Notes under the pieces: generated by a model
Databases searched by the model: none
The model's input: only the letters and a program-made list of their open reading frames with translations
What the model was told of the DNA's origin: nothing
Made by a program: the position numbers and the translations under genes
Shown here: one piece after another, positions 19,726 to 30,908 of the stretch
How positions within the stretch are numbered: the stretch's first letter is position 1
How the letters are laid out: every line of letters starts with the position of its first letter
From: Mucilaginibacter mallensis
GTDB taxonomy: Bacteria; Bacteroidota; Bacteroidia; Sphingobacteriales; Sphingobacteriaceae
Reading direction: 5' to 3'
DNA length: 64,000 nucleotides
NCBI RefSeq assembly: GCF_900105165.1
Contig: NZ_LT629740.1
Span: 4,340,001 to 4,404,000 of the forward strand

Positions 19726-22029
19726 ATGGCTAAGTTTAAATATCTGTTTATTTTTTTATTTGCCGCTTTTATAAGCGCCTGTAGCACCACTAAATACCTG
19801 GCGCCCGGGCAAAAGCTATATGATGGCGGCGAGGTAAAAATTACAGATAAAGAAAACACCACCAAAGCGGAAGCCAAGGCCATGAGCACCGATTTAAACA
19901 CATTATTAAGGCCGCAGCCTAATTCAAAAATTCTAGGGCTGCGCTTTAAGCTTTGGGTATATGACAAAACTCAAACTAAAAAAGTAAGAGGGTTAAGGCA
20001 TTATTTACACACCCATATAGGCGAACCCCCTGTTTTAGTAAGCTCTATTGATTTGGATAAGAACAGCAACATATTACAAAGCAGGCTGCAAAACGAGAGT
20101 TATTTTCTGGCACAAGTAAATGGCGATACGGTCAGTAAGAAAAAGTCATTGATATCAAAGGCTGTTTACACCATACAAACCGGGCCGGCTTATCATTACA
20201 ATAAAATTGTATTCCCGGGGGCTAAAGATAATGACCTGGATACTGCGGTTGCCGGTACAGCTAATCAAACCCTTTTAAAAGTTGGTGATAAATATAATCT
20301 TGATGTTATCAAGGCCGAACGGATACGGATTGATGCACGGCTGAAAGAAAGAGGGTTCTTTTATTTTGCTCCTGAGGACCTGATCATGCGGTACGACAGC
20401 ACCATAGCGGGCCACAAGGTTGATATGTTTGTAACTATTAAGCCTACAACCCCCGACCAGGCCAGGTGGATCTACAAGATCAGAAATATTTATGTTTACT
20501 CCAGGTATTCATTAAGGGATACTTCTGTTAATCCTGATTCTGGTACGCAATATGCGTGGTATCATGTTATTGACCGCAGAAAAACCGTACACCCTTATGT
20601 ATTTAAAAACACGGTGTTGCTGCACCCTGGCGATACTTATAATCGTACCGAACACACCAACAGCTTAAACCGTTTTATTGAGCTTGGGCCGTTTAGTTAT
20701 GTAAAAAACAGGTTTGACGATGTTACTCCCGATTCGCCTTTTCTGGATGTGAGTTATTACTTAACTCAATACAAAAAGAAATCGCTTAGCGCTGAAATAA
20801 TTGCGCGGCAAACGTCTGCCAACTATGATGGTACGCAGATTAATCTGACCTTTAGAAATAAAAACACGTTTAAAGGGGCCGAATTATTTACAATTAATCT
20901 TTTTACCAGTACCGATAAGCAATTTGGCAGTTACCATAATGGGTATGACGTTTATCAGTTTGGTATACAGCCATCCATATCGTGGCCACGGTTTATAAGT
21001 CCGTTTAACTTTACTACGGATAACGCGTTTATTCCGCGAACAATACTGACAACGGGATACACCTATATTGATCGCCGGCAACTTTATACATTAAACTCGT
21101 TTAACGCATCGTGGGGATATCAGTGGAAGCCTAACCTGTATAAAACATTTCAGTTTAATCCTATTGAGGTAACGCTGGTTGATGCTGCCAATGTTAGCCA
21201 ACTTTATCTTGATAGTATCCATAATACCCACAACCCAACGCTGGCACACGTAATAAACAACCAATTTACCATTGGCCCGAGTTTTAGTTACACGTATGAT
21301 AATTCAGGTGATGATTTCAGGACCAATACCATATATTACAACAGTAAAACAAGCCTTTCGGGTAATCTTTATGGTATAATAACAGGTGCCGATACCTTAG
21401 CCGGAAGGCCAAAGAAATTATTCGGCGCAACGTTTGATCAGTATGTTAAATTAGAGAATGAGATAAGATTCTATCACAAACTCGGCCCAAACAGCAAGCT
21501 GGCAACCCGCTTTCTGGTTGATATAGGCGTTCCATACGGTAACTCAACCATATTACCTTATTCGCAACAATTCTTTATTGGCGGGCCAAATAGTTTACGC
21601 GGTTTCCAGGCCCGCTCAATAGGTCCGGGATCGTATTACCCTCCCACAACAATTACAGGCGCCAGCCAGTTTTTGCCTGATGAATCTGGAGACATTAAGA
21701 TCGAAGCCAATATTGAATACCGGCCAAAGCTGTTCAGCATAGTTGAAGGCGCGCTATTTGTTGATGCCGGTAATATATGGCTCATGCGGCCACATGACGG
21801 ATTGCCCGGCGGCGCATTCGGCAAAAATTTTCTCACTCAAATGGCTGGCGATGCCGGCTTCGGCCTTCGCTTTAACCTTACCGTACTTATATTACGTACC
21901 GATTTTGGATTCCCGCTTTTTGAGCCGGCTCAAAAAACATTCGGAGTTGTTAATGGGGTAGATTATAATGATGCCAAATGGCGCGGATCAAATATGGTAT
22001 TTAACCTGGCTATTGGCTATCCGTTTTAA
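19726..22029 (+). CDS. tamL: BamA/TamA-family outer-membrane lipoprotein (TamL type)
   Basis: A 767-residue Omp85-superfamily barrel, the Bacteroidota form of TamA, which carries a lipobox (FISAC, Cys19) instead of a plain signal peptide. The N-terminal half contains POTRA-like segments (for example KAERIRIDARLKERGFFYF near residues 190-208). The C-terminal half is a 16-strand-type barrel with the surface-antigen signature FIGGPNSLRGFQARSIGPGSY near 620 and ends in the aromatic FNLAIGYPF expected of outer-membrane strands. It lies five bases after tamB, in an arrangement conserved in the phylum, which supports a joint TamB-TamL complex spanning the envelope. Confidence 0.9.
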   Translation: MAKFKYLFIFLFAAFISACSTTKYLAPGQKLYDGGEVKITDKENTTKAEAKAMSTDLNTLLRPQPNSKILGLRFKLWVYDKTQTKKVRGLRHYLHTHIGEPPVLVSSIDLDKNSNILQSRLQNESYFLAQVNGDTVSKKKSLISKAVYTIQTGPAYHYNKIVFPGAKDNDLDTAVAGTANQTLLKVGDKYNLDVIKAERIRIDARLKERGFFYFAPEDLIMRYDSTIAGHKVDMFVTIKPTTPDQARWIYKIRNIYVYSRYSLRDTSVNPDSGTQYAWYHVIDRRKTVHPYVFKNTVLLHPGDTYNRTEHTNSLNRFIELGPFSYVKNRFDDVTPDSPFLDVSYYLTQYKKKSLSAEIIARQTSANYDGTQINLTFRNKNTFKGAELFTINLFTSTDKQFGSYHNGYDVYQFGIQPSISWPRFISPFNFTTDNAFIPRTILTTGYTYIDRRQLYTLNSFNASWGYQWKPNLYKTFQFNPIEVTLVDAANVSQLYLDSIHNTHNPTLAHVINNQFTIGPSFSYTYDNSGDDFRTNTIYYNSKTSLSGNLYGIITGADTLAGRPKKLFGATFDQYVKLENEIRFYHKLGPNSKLATRFLVDIGVPYGNSTILPYSQQFFIGGPNSLRGFQARSIGPGSYYPPTTITGASQFLPDESGDIKIEANIEYRPKLFSIVEGALFVDAGNIWLMRPHDGLPGGAFGKNFLTQMAGDAGFGLRFNLTVLILRTDFGFPLFEPAQKTFGVVNGVDYNDAKWRGSNMVFNLAIGYPF

Positions 22030-22171
22030 TTGCTCAGGTGACTAAATAACCTGTATTCATCCGATTATTCAATAATTTACAATAATTGCTGATTTAGTTT
22101 TAACTTTATTTACCCAACCAATTTATGCGCTGTTGCACGTGCCCTCAATCTTAAATAATTGATACTAACCG

Positions 22172-24817
22172 ATGGATCGTCCGCAAAAAAGTAGAACGAT
22201 TATAATTACAAGCCTGTTTACAGTATTTATAAGTATGACATGCATGCTTGGGTGGGTATTTCATATCCCGGTTATACAGCATATCCCTATGCTTGCTGTT
22301 TTAAAATTTAATTCAGGCTTATGCTTTTTTTTATTCAGCAGCGCGTTGTTGCTTTTCCAATACAAGCCCTCTCCATATAATACTTTATCTTTCTTTCTAT
22401 TATCATTATTTGGTACAGCAATCGGACTAATTACCCTGCTTCAGTTTATATTTCATTTCAATACAGGTATTGACCAATTGTTTGTAGGCTATCGTTCGAC
22501 ACCAACATATTTAAATCCATTTCCCGGCCGTATGGCCTTTAATTCAGCCGTCAATTTTTCACTGCTTGGCTTAGGTATGCTTGGGCTTACTGCTAATAAG
22601 CATGTGCTTAATATCATATCGCAATACATTTTTCATTTAGTTAGTATCATATCCGTTATTGTACTAATTGGTTTACTGTACGGGGCATCCTTATTTTACA
22701 CATTGTTTTATGTAACCTCAATGCCTGCGCTTACTGCTGTATTTTTTCTCATATTATCAGTTGAGGCATCATTATTAAACCCATCACTAGGCATTACCCG
22801 CCTATTTACAGGCAAACGTATAGGCAACCAAATGGCCCGGCGACTTTTCAGCCTTATTATTTTAATGATCATCGTATTCGGTTCATTAAAAGTTCAAACA
22901 GAGCGCTCGCAAATATTCTCATCGGTAAACATCGGCCTATCCATACTTTCTATTTGCTTTTTACTGGTAAGCCTGGCTTTGGTATGGAATACGGCTATCT
23001 GGCTAAATAAGATAGACAAACTACGTTATGAAGCCGAAACCGAGGTAAAACTAATGAATACCGAATTGGAGAAAAGGGTGGAAGAAAGATCAGCCGAGTT
23101 TAAAAAAAGCGAAGAAAAGTATCATTCACTTATTGAGCAGGCATCCGATGCTATTTACATACTGGATGATAACAATAATTTTACAGACGTAAATGCCAGT
23201 ATGTGCAAAATGACCGGCTACAACAGGGAAGAATTATTAAGCCTAAACATACTGGCTATTCTTGATCCTGAAGAACAGAATATTGATCCTATCCCAAAAT
23301 CTATAGCCGGTCTTAAACAAGTAATTCGTGAAAGAAGATTCATAAAAAAGGATGGGCACGCTTTTACGGTTGAAATCAACGTAAAGATTTTTTCAGACGA
23401 TCGTGTTATGGTTATTGCCCGGGATATTACCGCCCGCAAAAAAATTGAAGCTGAGTTAAGGGATGCCGAACTAAGGTTCAGGACAATTGCTGATAAATCA
23501 ATGGTGGGTGTATACATTGTGCAAAAGGGGAAGTTCACCTATGTAAACCCCAGGTTTGCCGAGATCTTTGGCTATCAGCCTGAGGAATTGATGAATACCG
23601 TACCCGTGGAAACCATTGTTGACGAAGAATACCGGGCAATTGCTACTGAAAATGTAAATCGGCGTATGCTGGGTGAAGTGGAAAGCGTGAATTATGAAGC
23701 CAGGGGCAAAAAAAGGGACGGCACCGGCAATTGGGTGGAGTTTTATGGCAGCAGGGCAATAATTGGAGGCGAGCCAACCATTATTGGCTCTATGATAGAT
23801 ATTACAAAGCGTAAAAAAGCTGAGGAAGAATTAAGATCATCTGAACTGAAGTATAAATTACTTTTTGAAAGTAATCCAATGCCTATGTGGATGATAGCTA
23901 AGGATGATCTTTCAATTATTGATGCTAACCAGGCTGCAATTAAGCATTACGGCTATACAAAAGATGAACTTTTGCAAATGAGCGTTAGATCAATGCGGCC
24001 CAAAGAAGATGAAGAGATACAACTGGAAGGTTATTTGAAGGAGATGGACCTCGATTCGGCACACAGGATTGTGAGGCATTTGAAAAAAGATGGGTCGGTG
24101 ATGTATATACAGCTGATATCGCATGATATTATATACGATGGGCGTCCGGTGCGGCTTTCCTTAACAAATAATATTACGGAACGGCTTAAAGCAGAAGAAT
24201 CTCTCCAAAAATCTGAAGCTAACCTGCAAACCATTTTAAAAACAACTGATACTGCCTATGCCTTATTCGATCAGGATTTAAAGGTGCTTACGTTTAATTA
24301 TAAAGCTGCCGAATTTGTTAAAGCACAGCTTAACCAGGTTGCTGCAAAAGGTAATATGCTTACAGATTATTTCCCCGAGGATAAATTCCCCCGTTTAAAC
24401 AAATTTGCTCATGAAGCATTGCTAGGGCATAATGTTAACTATGAAATAGATTACCCGCAACCAGATGGTTCGGTAATGTGGTATTATGTAAGGCTTTTCC
24501 CTATAACTAATGATAATAAAGAGATTTTAGGCATGCTGATGGGCTTGTATGATATAACTGAACGGAAGAATGCGGAACAAGACCTGAAAAGTGCCTATAA
24601 GCGTATCCAAAACCATATGGACAGCATAAAGGATATGGCATGGAAACAATCGCACCTTATACGTAGTCCGCTGGCCAATTTAAAGGGATTGACATCTATA
24701 TTAAAGACTGACAATTCAGACATAACGGTACTTGAACACATACAAACCGAGCTCGACAGGATGGACGCCATCATTATTCAAATGGCCGAGGATGCATCAA
24801 ACCACGATGATGAATAG
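22172..24817 (+). CDS. Multi-PAS membrane sensor with a kinase-like dimerisation helix but no ATPase domain
   Basis: An 881-residue protein. Residues 1-280 hold about seven hydrophobic segments, followed by a coiled coil (about 285-315). Four PAS domains follow at roughly 316-430, 437-550, 556-675 and 685-800, several starting with the usual KYxxLxE or FRxIxD pattern. The C-terminus (805-881) resembles a histidine-kinase DHp hairpin, with SHLIRSPLANLKGL around His828, and stops there: no N, G1 or G2 boxes are present, and the next gene is unrelated. It may be phosphorylated by another kinase, or signal through protein contact. ATG at 22172. Confidence 0.85.
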   Translation: MDRPQKSRTIIITSLFTVFISMTCMLGWVFHIPVIQHIPMLAVLKFNSGLCFFLFSSALLLFQYKPSPYNTLSFFLLSLFGTAIGLITLLQFIFHFNTGIDQLFVGYRSTPTYLNPFPGRMAFNSAVNFSLLGLGMLGLTANKHVLNIISQYIFHLVSIISVIVLIGLLYGASLFYTLFYVTSMPALTAVFFLILSVEASLLNPSLGITRLFTGKRIGNQMARRLFSLIILMIIVFGSLKVQTERSQIFSSVNIGLSILSICFLLVSLALVWNTAIWLNKIDKLRYEAETEVKLMNTELEKRVEERSAEFKKSEEKYHSLIEQASDAIYILDDNNNFTDVNASMCKMTGYNREELLSLNILAILDPEEQNIDPIPKSIAGLKQVIRERRFIKKDGHAFTVEINVKIFSDDRVMVIARDITARKKIEAELRDAELRFRTIADKSMVGVYIVQKGKFTYVNPRFAEIFGYQPEELMNTVPVETIVDEEYRAIATENVNRRMLGEVESVNYEARGKKRDGTGNWVEFYGSRAIIGGEPTIIGSMIDITKRKKAEEELRSSELKYKLLFESNPMPMWMIAKDDLSIIDANQAAIKHYGYTKDELLQMSVRSMRPKEDEEIQLEGYLKEMDLDSAHRIVRHLKKDGSVMYIQLISHDIIYDGRPVRLSLTNNITERLKAEESLQKSEANLQTILKTTDTAYALFDQDLKVLTFNYKAAEFVKAQLNQVAAKGNMLTDYFPEDKFPRLNKFAHEALLGHNVNYEIDYPQPDGSVMWYYVRLFPITNDNKEILGMLMGLYDITERKNAEQDLKSAYKRIQNHMDSIKDMAWKQSHLIRSPLANLKGLTSILKTDNSDITVLEHIQTELDRMDAIIIQMAEDASNHDDE

Positions 24818-24829
24818 ATATTATAACAC

Positions 24830-25255
24830 ATGAGATTTTCTGTACCCTTACATATTATTGATCTGCACGAGGATGGTTTCCATCCGTTATTGGATATAAC
24901 TGTATTTGGCAAATTATTCAAGGTCGTGCTGGATACCGGTGCTTCAAAAACGGCGTTCGACAAAAATTTATTGCTCGAAGCAAATGAAATTGCATTATTA
25001 AATGCCAGCGATAAGCTTTCAACAGGCCTGGGCACAAATACTATGGAATCTTTCACTGCCACAATTTACGATATGCGCATTGGCAAGCTAAAGATACCCG
25101 AGTTTGATGTAGCCGTGCTTGACCTATCGACCATAAACATTGCTTACGAGCAAATGGGGCATCCGGAGGTGTTGGGCGTAATAGGCGGCGATATTTTAAT
25201 GCAATACAAGGCGGTTATTGATTATGGGAAACAGGTGGTAAAGTTTAAAACTTAA
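24830..25255 (+). CDS. Retropepsin-like aspartic protease-family protein
   Basis: A 141-residue protein of the clan AA (retropepsin) fold. The catalytic motif is VVLDTGASKT with Asp35, preceded by the typical hydrophobic strand, and the C-terminal half has GVIGGDIL followed by VIDYGKQVV, matching the second conserved strand of this family. As a single half-domain, activity would need a homodimer. No signal peptide is seen. It starts 12 bases after the PAS sensor gene and is probably in the same transcript, which suggests a shared process. Its last four bases overlap the end of the convergent membrane-protein gene. Confidence 0.8.
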   Translation: MRFSVPLHIIDLHEDGFHPLLDITVFGKLFKVVLDTGASKTAFDKNLLLEANEIALLNASDKLSTGLGTNTMESFTATIYDMRIGKLKIPEFDVAVLDLSTINIAYEQMGHPEVLGVIGGDILMQYKAVIDYGKQVVKFKT

Positions 25256-25950
25256 TCCAGCGCATTAGGATTAACATCTACAAATCCTTTCAATTCCTGC
25301 TGGCACAAACGCATACAGCTCATATCATAAATTAATACCAGGGCTAACTCAAAAGCCAATATTGCCGGATGAAAATGGGGCAAAGTACGTTTATACGTAT
25401 CATTAAAAATAGCAGGCAATCGGGGCAGCCATACTAAGGTATACAAAAACATCATTGGAAGATTTGCCTGCGCAATTGTGTGGCTGTATACTAAAGATGT
25501 TTTTCCTTTTGAAGGTTTTATCCGCCTTAACTTGATGTATGCATATGCACTTGAATGAATTGCGACAACAATCATCATCATTGCAATAATAAATGCCGTT
25601 AATTTGGTAGGCGGCAGCGTAAAACTTATACCTATCAATACCGCCGTAAATATTAGCGACTGATAATTTAGATAATGCCTGAAATTACCCCATACTAACT
25701 TCATGACTTTTTTCTTGTAGCCATCCTCATGTGATTTTGCAACCCTTTCAATACCAGAATAACCACCAAATTGCGTATCAACCACTTCTGTATACAATCT
25801 TTCGATGCTGCTGCTATTATCAACCGCTCTTTTTTCTTCAATAGCTGTTACAATATGATCAAACAGTTCGTTATAAATTTCCTGGTATTTAATATCGTAG
25901 CTTTTCATCCGGGTGTGAATGCAATCCAGATCCCAATAATCTAACTTCAT
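25252..25950 (-). CDS. Membrane partner protein of a PadR regulator
   Basis: A 232-residue protein. The N-terminal 60 residues are soluble and contain YNELFDHIVTAIEE, a helical segment commonly seen in Bacteroidota membrane proteins paired with PadR regulators. About four hydrophobic segments follow (approximately residues 105-125, 130-150, 165-185 and 205-222). The function is unknown; by analogy with other PadR-coupled pairs it may respond to envelope stress. Its ATG overlaps the stop of the padR-like gene (ATGA, 25947-25950), showing translational coupling, so it belongs to the same autoregulated operon. It overlaps the convergent protease gene by four bases. Confidence 0.65.
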   Translation of the reverse strand: MKLDYWDLDCIHTRMKSYDIKYQEIYNELFDHIVTAIEEKRAVDNSSSIERLYTEVVDTQFGGYSGIERVAKSHEDGYKKKVMKLVWGNFRHYLNYQSLIFTAVLIGISFTLPPTKLTAFIIAMMMIVVAIHSSAYAYIKLRRIKPSKGKTSLVYSHTIAQANLPMMFLYTLVWLPRLPAIFNDTYKRTLPHFHPAILAFELALVLIYDMSCMRLCQQELKGFVDVNPNALD

Positions 25951-26285
25951 TTTATAGCAGGTTTAAGGTTTAACAATAGCTGTAACTGCTCAATAAAGGC
26001 CTGCGCTTCGTTTAGTTTACTGGTAACTTCTTTCCCTCCTTGTTCGGTAAGCCGGTAGTACTTTCGTACCCGATTATCAACCACTTCGGTAAATGTTTCC
26101 AGCATGCCATCCGCTTCCAGTTTGTGCAGCGCGGGATACAGAGCACCTTCAGTAAGCATAATTTCACCAGCGGTTAGCTCCTTAACTTTTTGAGTGATCT
26201 CATAACCATACATGCGGTTATTATCCTCAAGCAGTTTTAAGATGATGGTTTGCAAGGTGCCTTTTAGCATTGGGTTCGAGCTCAT
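25947..26285 (-). CDS. PadR-family transcriptional regulator
   Basis: A 112-residue winged-helix repressor. The PadR signature is clear: LKGTLQTIILKLLEDNNRMYGYEITQKV, then LTEGALYPALHKLEADGMLE as recognition helix and YYRLTEQGG as wing. A C-terminal helix of about 30 residues should give the dimer interface. The ATG at 26285 is chosen over an in-frame TTG at 26291. A near-ideal palindrome at 26301-26335, just upstream of the start, is its probable operator, which implies autoregulation of this gene and the coupled membrane protein. The inducing signal is unknown. Confidence 0.92.
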   Translation of the reverse strand: MSSNPMLKGTLQTIILKLLEDNNRMYGYEITQKVKELTAGEIMLTEGALYPALHKLEADGMLETFTEVVDNRVRKYYRLTEQGGKEVTSKLNEAQAFIEQLQLLLNLKPAIK

Positions 26286-26300
26286 ACCCAAATATAAAAT

Positions 26301-26335
26301 AATTTATATACATAACAAAATTATGTATATAAATT
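26301..26335. promoter_or_regulatory. Palindromic operator of the PadR operon
   Basis: Two perfectly complementary 15-base arms (26301-26315 and 26321-26335) flank the five-base spacer CAAAA. The core is ATACATAA...TTATGTAT, in line with the ACAT/ATGT half-sites seen for PadR proteins. It ends 15 bases upstream of the regulator ATG, where it would overlap the promoter. The link to this PadR is inferred from position and pattern. Confidence 0.7.
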
Positions 26336-26353
26336 TAAAAGCTTGTTTAAGTT

Positions 26354-26403
26354 GAAAGTTACAAACTTTCATTATTGGTAGGCTTCAGTTGCAAACTGAA
26401 GCC
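26354..26403. repeat. Pair of small perfect hairpins
   Basis: GAAAGTT-ACA-AACTTTC (26354-26370) is followed by GGCTTCAGTT-GCA-AACTGAAGCC (26381-26403). Both have three-base loops and similar TT(G/A)CAAA cores, as if derived from one another. They separate the PadR operon from the end of the next minus-strand gene. No T tract follows on either strand, so simple terminator function is doubtful. Confidence 0.6.
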
Positions 26404-26412
26404 AGTAATTGT

Positions 26413-27945
26413 TTACTGTGTATCTGCTTGTAATTTTCTTAATAGTATATCGCTATCGGGCACATATTTTAAACCGGTCTTGAGCAACGCAATCGCCTTT
26501 TGCTTTTGCGATTTTCTAAAATAATACATACTTGCCTGCGAAAAAGCATTGGATATCTGCATATCAGAATTGTTAGTATGCTCAGTATAGGTAGCTAATT
26601 TATCAGTTAATAATTTTAAATATTTCTCACCTGTTATACCATCCTGAGTAGCAAATCCTTTACTGCTTAAATAGGCATAATTGTATATGTATAATGCATT
26701 AAACCTGGCGTTCTTTTGTAATAATGGGTATTTAGTCGAATATATGTTAAGCAATGTTATATTTTGGGGTGTACCGTTTTGCTCATTCAATTTTTGAATG
26801 AGCATATCAATAAACGACGAAGTTAACAACGGATTATTAGGGTTTATAACATAAGCTTGTTCAGCATAACCGAATGCCTCGGTATAATTATTTAAAATGT
26901 ATGAATAATGCGCATTGTTATAATAATACTTTTCCCTAATGTCAGTTTTAAGTGCCGAATCGATAATATTTGCATTTAAATAATTGAATATCGCATCCAC
27001 TTTATCCTTTTTACCCTCATTTAATAATTTTATGTTGATTGTATTATTAAACTGACCTGCAAGAAGATTTTTAACTTCATCACTTGCATTTTTTTCGTTA
27101 GCTAACTGAGTTAAAGCCTGCCAATCTTTTAAATCATCATATTTTAAATTCCCGATCATACTGGTCATTAATATGTGTTTTAAAAATGCGTTTTTCTTAT
27201 CCGGAAACAGGATATCTGATTTGCATATATCTGAATAAGCGCTATTAAATTGCTCTCCCTGCATTTCCTGTAAGGCGCGGTTATAATACAATAATCCTAC
27301 TGCTTCCTTAAATGTAACATCCTCTTTTGAATAAAAAAAATCGTTAAAAGCTCTTTCCACACCTACGTTTACAGCATAGCTATGTTCCATGTATCCTGTT
27401 TTGATGAGCTCATTTACCTCATTTAATTTTGTTTGGGTATCAATAACGTAAAGCTTGTCAGCTGTTTCAAACTTAATGTTGAATGTCCCAGGCTCTGCAA
27501 TTACAAATACATGTGCCGGGTATTGTTTAATTTGGTAGCCAATACCTAAGGTTTCAAGCACATAAGCATATAAAACAGATGCACTTGTACTTTGATATTG
27601 ACCATTTACAATGGCATCGCCAAAATATGCGGCAGGATTATATTCTTTTAGAAAAGTTTTATGTACCAATTCATAAATCTGATTCAAACGTTTATCATTA
27701 TTTTGCGTGGAGATGGATTCCAGTTTAAGATCCTTAACTTCCTGCATAAATTTTGTGTAGACAATTTGTGCCTCGCCATCATTAAGTTCTGATGAAATTG
27801 AGAGCTTGATAAAATCGTCAGGAGTTTTTGCAGAAGTGAGCAGCGCCTTTTCATCATCTCCATTATATAATATAAAACTATCCTGCGCCTTTAATTGGGC
27901 ATAAAATATGATAAGCGTAAAAAATAAGAGTAAGATTTTTTTCAT
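26413..27945 (-). CDS. Secreted protein with a degenerate transglutaminase-like domain and TPR-like helices
   Basis: A 510-residue protein with a signal peptide (cleavage expected after LKAQ, near residue 21). Residues of about 85-190 resemble the transglutaminase-like fold: GQYQSTSASVLYAYVLETLGI, then PAHVFVI and KFETAD. In active relatives the first motif has a cysteine where this protein has Ser119, while His145 and Asp163 remain, so it is probably not a working enzyme. The C-terminal half (about 215-500) is helical with TPR-like repeats, for example AFGYAEQAYVINPNNP and KAIALLKTGLKYVPDSD. Function unknown; a scaffold role in the periplasm is one guess. It is monocistronic, downstream of its own ATG at 27945. 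Confidence 0.65.
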   Translation of the reverse strand: MKKILLLFFTLIIFYAQLKAQDSFILYNGDDEKALLTSAKTPDDFIKLSISSELNDGEAQIVYTKFMQEVKDLKLESISTQNNDKRLNQIYELVHKTFLKEYNPAAYFGDAIVNGQYQSTSASVLYAYVLETLGIGYQIKQYPAHVFVIAEPGTFNIKFETADKLYVIDTQTKLNEVNELIKTGYMEHSYAVNVGVERAFNDFFYSKEDVTFKEAVGLLYYNRALQEMQGEQFNSAYSDICKSDILFPDKKNAFLKHILMTSMIGNLKYDDLKDWQALTQLANEKNASDEVKNLLAGQFNNTINIKLLNEGKKDKVDAIFNYLNANIIDSALKTDIREKYYYNNAHYSYILNNYTEAFGYAEQAYVINPNNPLLTSSFIDMLIQKLNEQNGTPQNITLLNIYSTKYPLLQKNARFNALYIYNYAYLSSKGFATQDGITGEKYLKLLTDKLATYTEHTNNSDMQISNAFSQASMYYFRKSQKQKAIALLKTGLKYVPDSDILLRKLQADTQ

Positions 27946-28010
27946 ACAGTGATAAGGATTTGTAGTGGCCTAAATATATAATTTAAAAACATCATTAATA
28001 AATCTGTCAC

Positions 28011-28039
28011 AAAAAAAGCCCCGCTTTGCAGCAGGGCTT
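28011..28039 (-). terminator. Hairpin terminator after the gyrB/upstream gene gap
   Basis: Read on the minus strand, AAGCCCTGC-TGCAAA-GCGGGGCTT is followed by a T7 tract (28011-28017). It lies 36 bases beyond the gyrB stop and is a textbook rho-independent terminator. A second hairpin, CAACTCCCCT-TT-AGGGGTTG (28051-28070), lies between it and the stop codon. Confidence 0.8.
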
Positions 28040-28074
28040 ATATAATTTCTCAACTCCCCTTTAGGGGTTGGGTG

Positions 28075-30039
<1,965 letters not shown>

Positions 30040-30160
30040 TTAAAACAATAACCTTCAAAAATACGATTTTTAACCCGAAATATTACCTAAATATTAAGCA
30101 ATGTTGATAAATATGACCCAATATGTACATGCCTATAAAATACTTAGGAAACTTGTACTG

Positions 30161-30182
30161 AAAGTTTATATTTGTAAACTTT
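30161..30182 (+). promoter_or_regulatory. Candidate promoter with palindrome upstream of the OmpH-like gene
   Basis: TATATTTG (30167-30174) matches the -7 consensus TAnnTTTG exactly and sits inside a perfect palindrome, AAAGTTTA-TATTTG-TAAACTTT. A TTG that could serve as -33 box is only 11 bases upstream, so that element is poor. Transcription from here would give a leader of roughly 75 bases before the ATG at 30259. Confidence 0.45.
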
Positions 30183-30258
30183 ACAAACAAATTAACCGGG
30201 ATAAATAGGGACAGTTATCACCTGCTAAACCCATAAACAAAACGAAGAAAAATATATA

Positions 30259-30861
30259 ATGAAAAAAGCTTCTATTATTACAAAATGCACACTGGGCCTG
30301 TTAATTGCCGGAAGTATAACTGCATGTAATCAAAACAAACCGGCAAGCACAACTGCTGCTACACCAGCGACAGCATCTGCCGACAGCAAAGAAACTATCG
30401 TATTTATCAACTCTGATTCATTATCCGCAAAATACGCTTATGTTAAGGATATGGATAAACGCCTTAGCGATAAAGGTAATGCCGCAAAAAGCGATATCCA
30501 ATCAAAAGGGGAAGCTTTTCAGCGTGAGGTAGCTGAATACCAAAAATCTGCTGCTACGTTGCCTGCCGATCAGCGCCAGACAACCGAGCAACGTTTACAA
30601 CGCGAGCAACAACAATTACAGGGCTACCAGCAAAACGCTCAGGCTGAACTTCAGAACGTTCAAACTGCTGAGATGACCAAACTATATGATAAAATTGCTG
30701 AATTTACTAAAGCATATGCTAAAGAAAAAGGCTACAAACTGGTGTTAACTTACTCAAAAAATAACACCAACATGCTATATGGCGATCCAAGTTTAGATGT
30801 TACCGCTGATGTGGTAAAAAGGCTGAATGATGCTTACACTAAAGATAGCAGCAGCAAATAA
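30259..30861 (+). CDS. OmpH/Skp-family lipoprotein
   Basis: A 200-residue periplasmic-chaperone-like protein. The N-terminus is a lipoprotein signal ending SITAC with Cys23, followed by a Thr/Ala/Ser-rich linker (about 24-47). The OmpH domain begins with ETIVFINSDSLSAKYAYVKDM and continues with a long Gln/Glu/Lys-rich coiled coil (about 75-150), then the KAYAKEKGYKLVLTYS strand typical of Skp relatives. Skp proteins hold unfolded outer-membrane proteins; being lipid-anchored, this one probably works at a membrane face. It is divergent from gyrB, and the hairpin at 30909-30957 likely ends the transcript. Confidence 0.87.
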   Translation: MKKASIITKCTLGLLIAGSITACNQNKPASTTAATPATASADSKETIVFINSDSLSAKYAYVKDMDKRLSDKGNAAKSDIQSKGEAFQREVAEYQKSAATLPADQRQTTEQRLQREQQQLQGYQQNAQAELQNVQTAEMTKLYDKIAEFTKAYAKEKGYKLVLTYSKNNTNMLYGDPSLDVTADVVKRLNDAYTKDSSSK

Positions 30862-30908
30862 TTTTTTATTAAGCCGCTTCTTAAGCTGAAAGGCGAAAGG
30901 CGAAAGGT

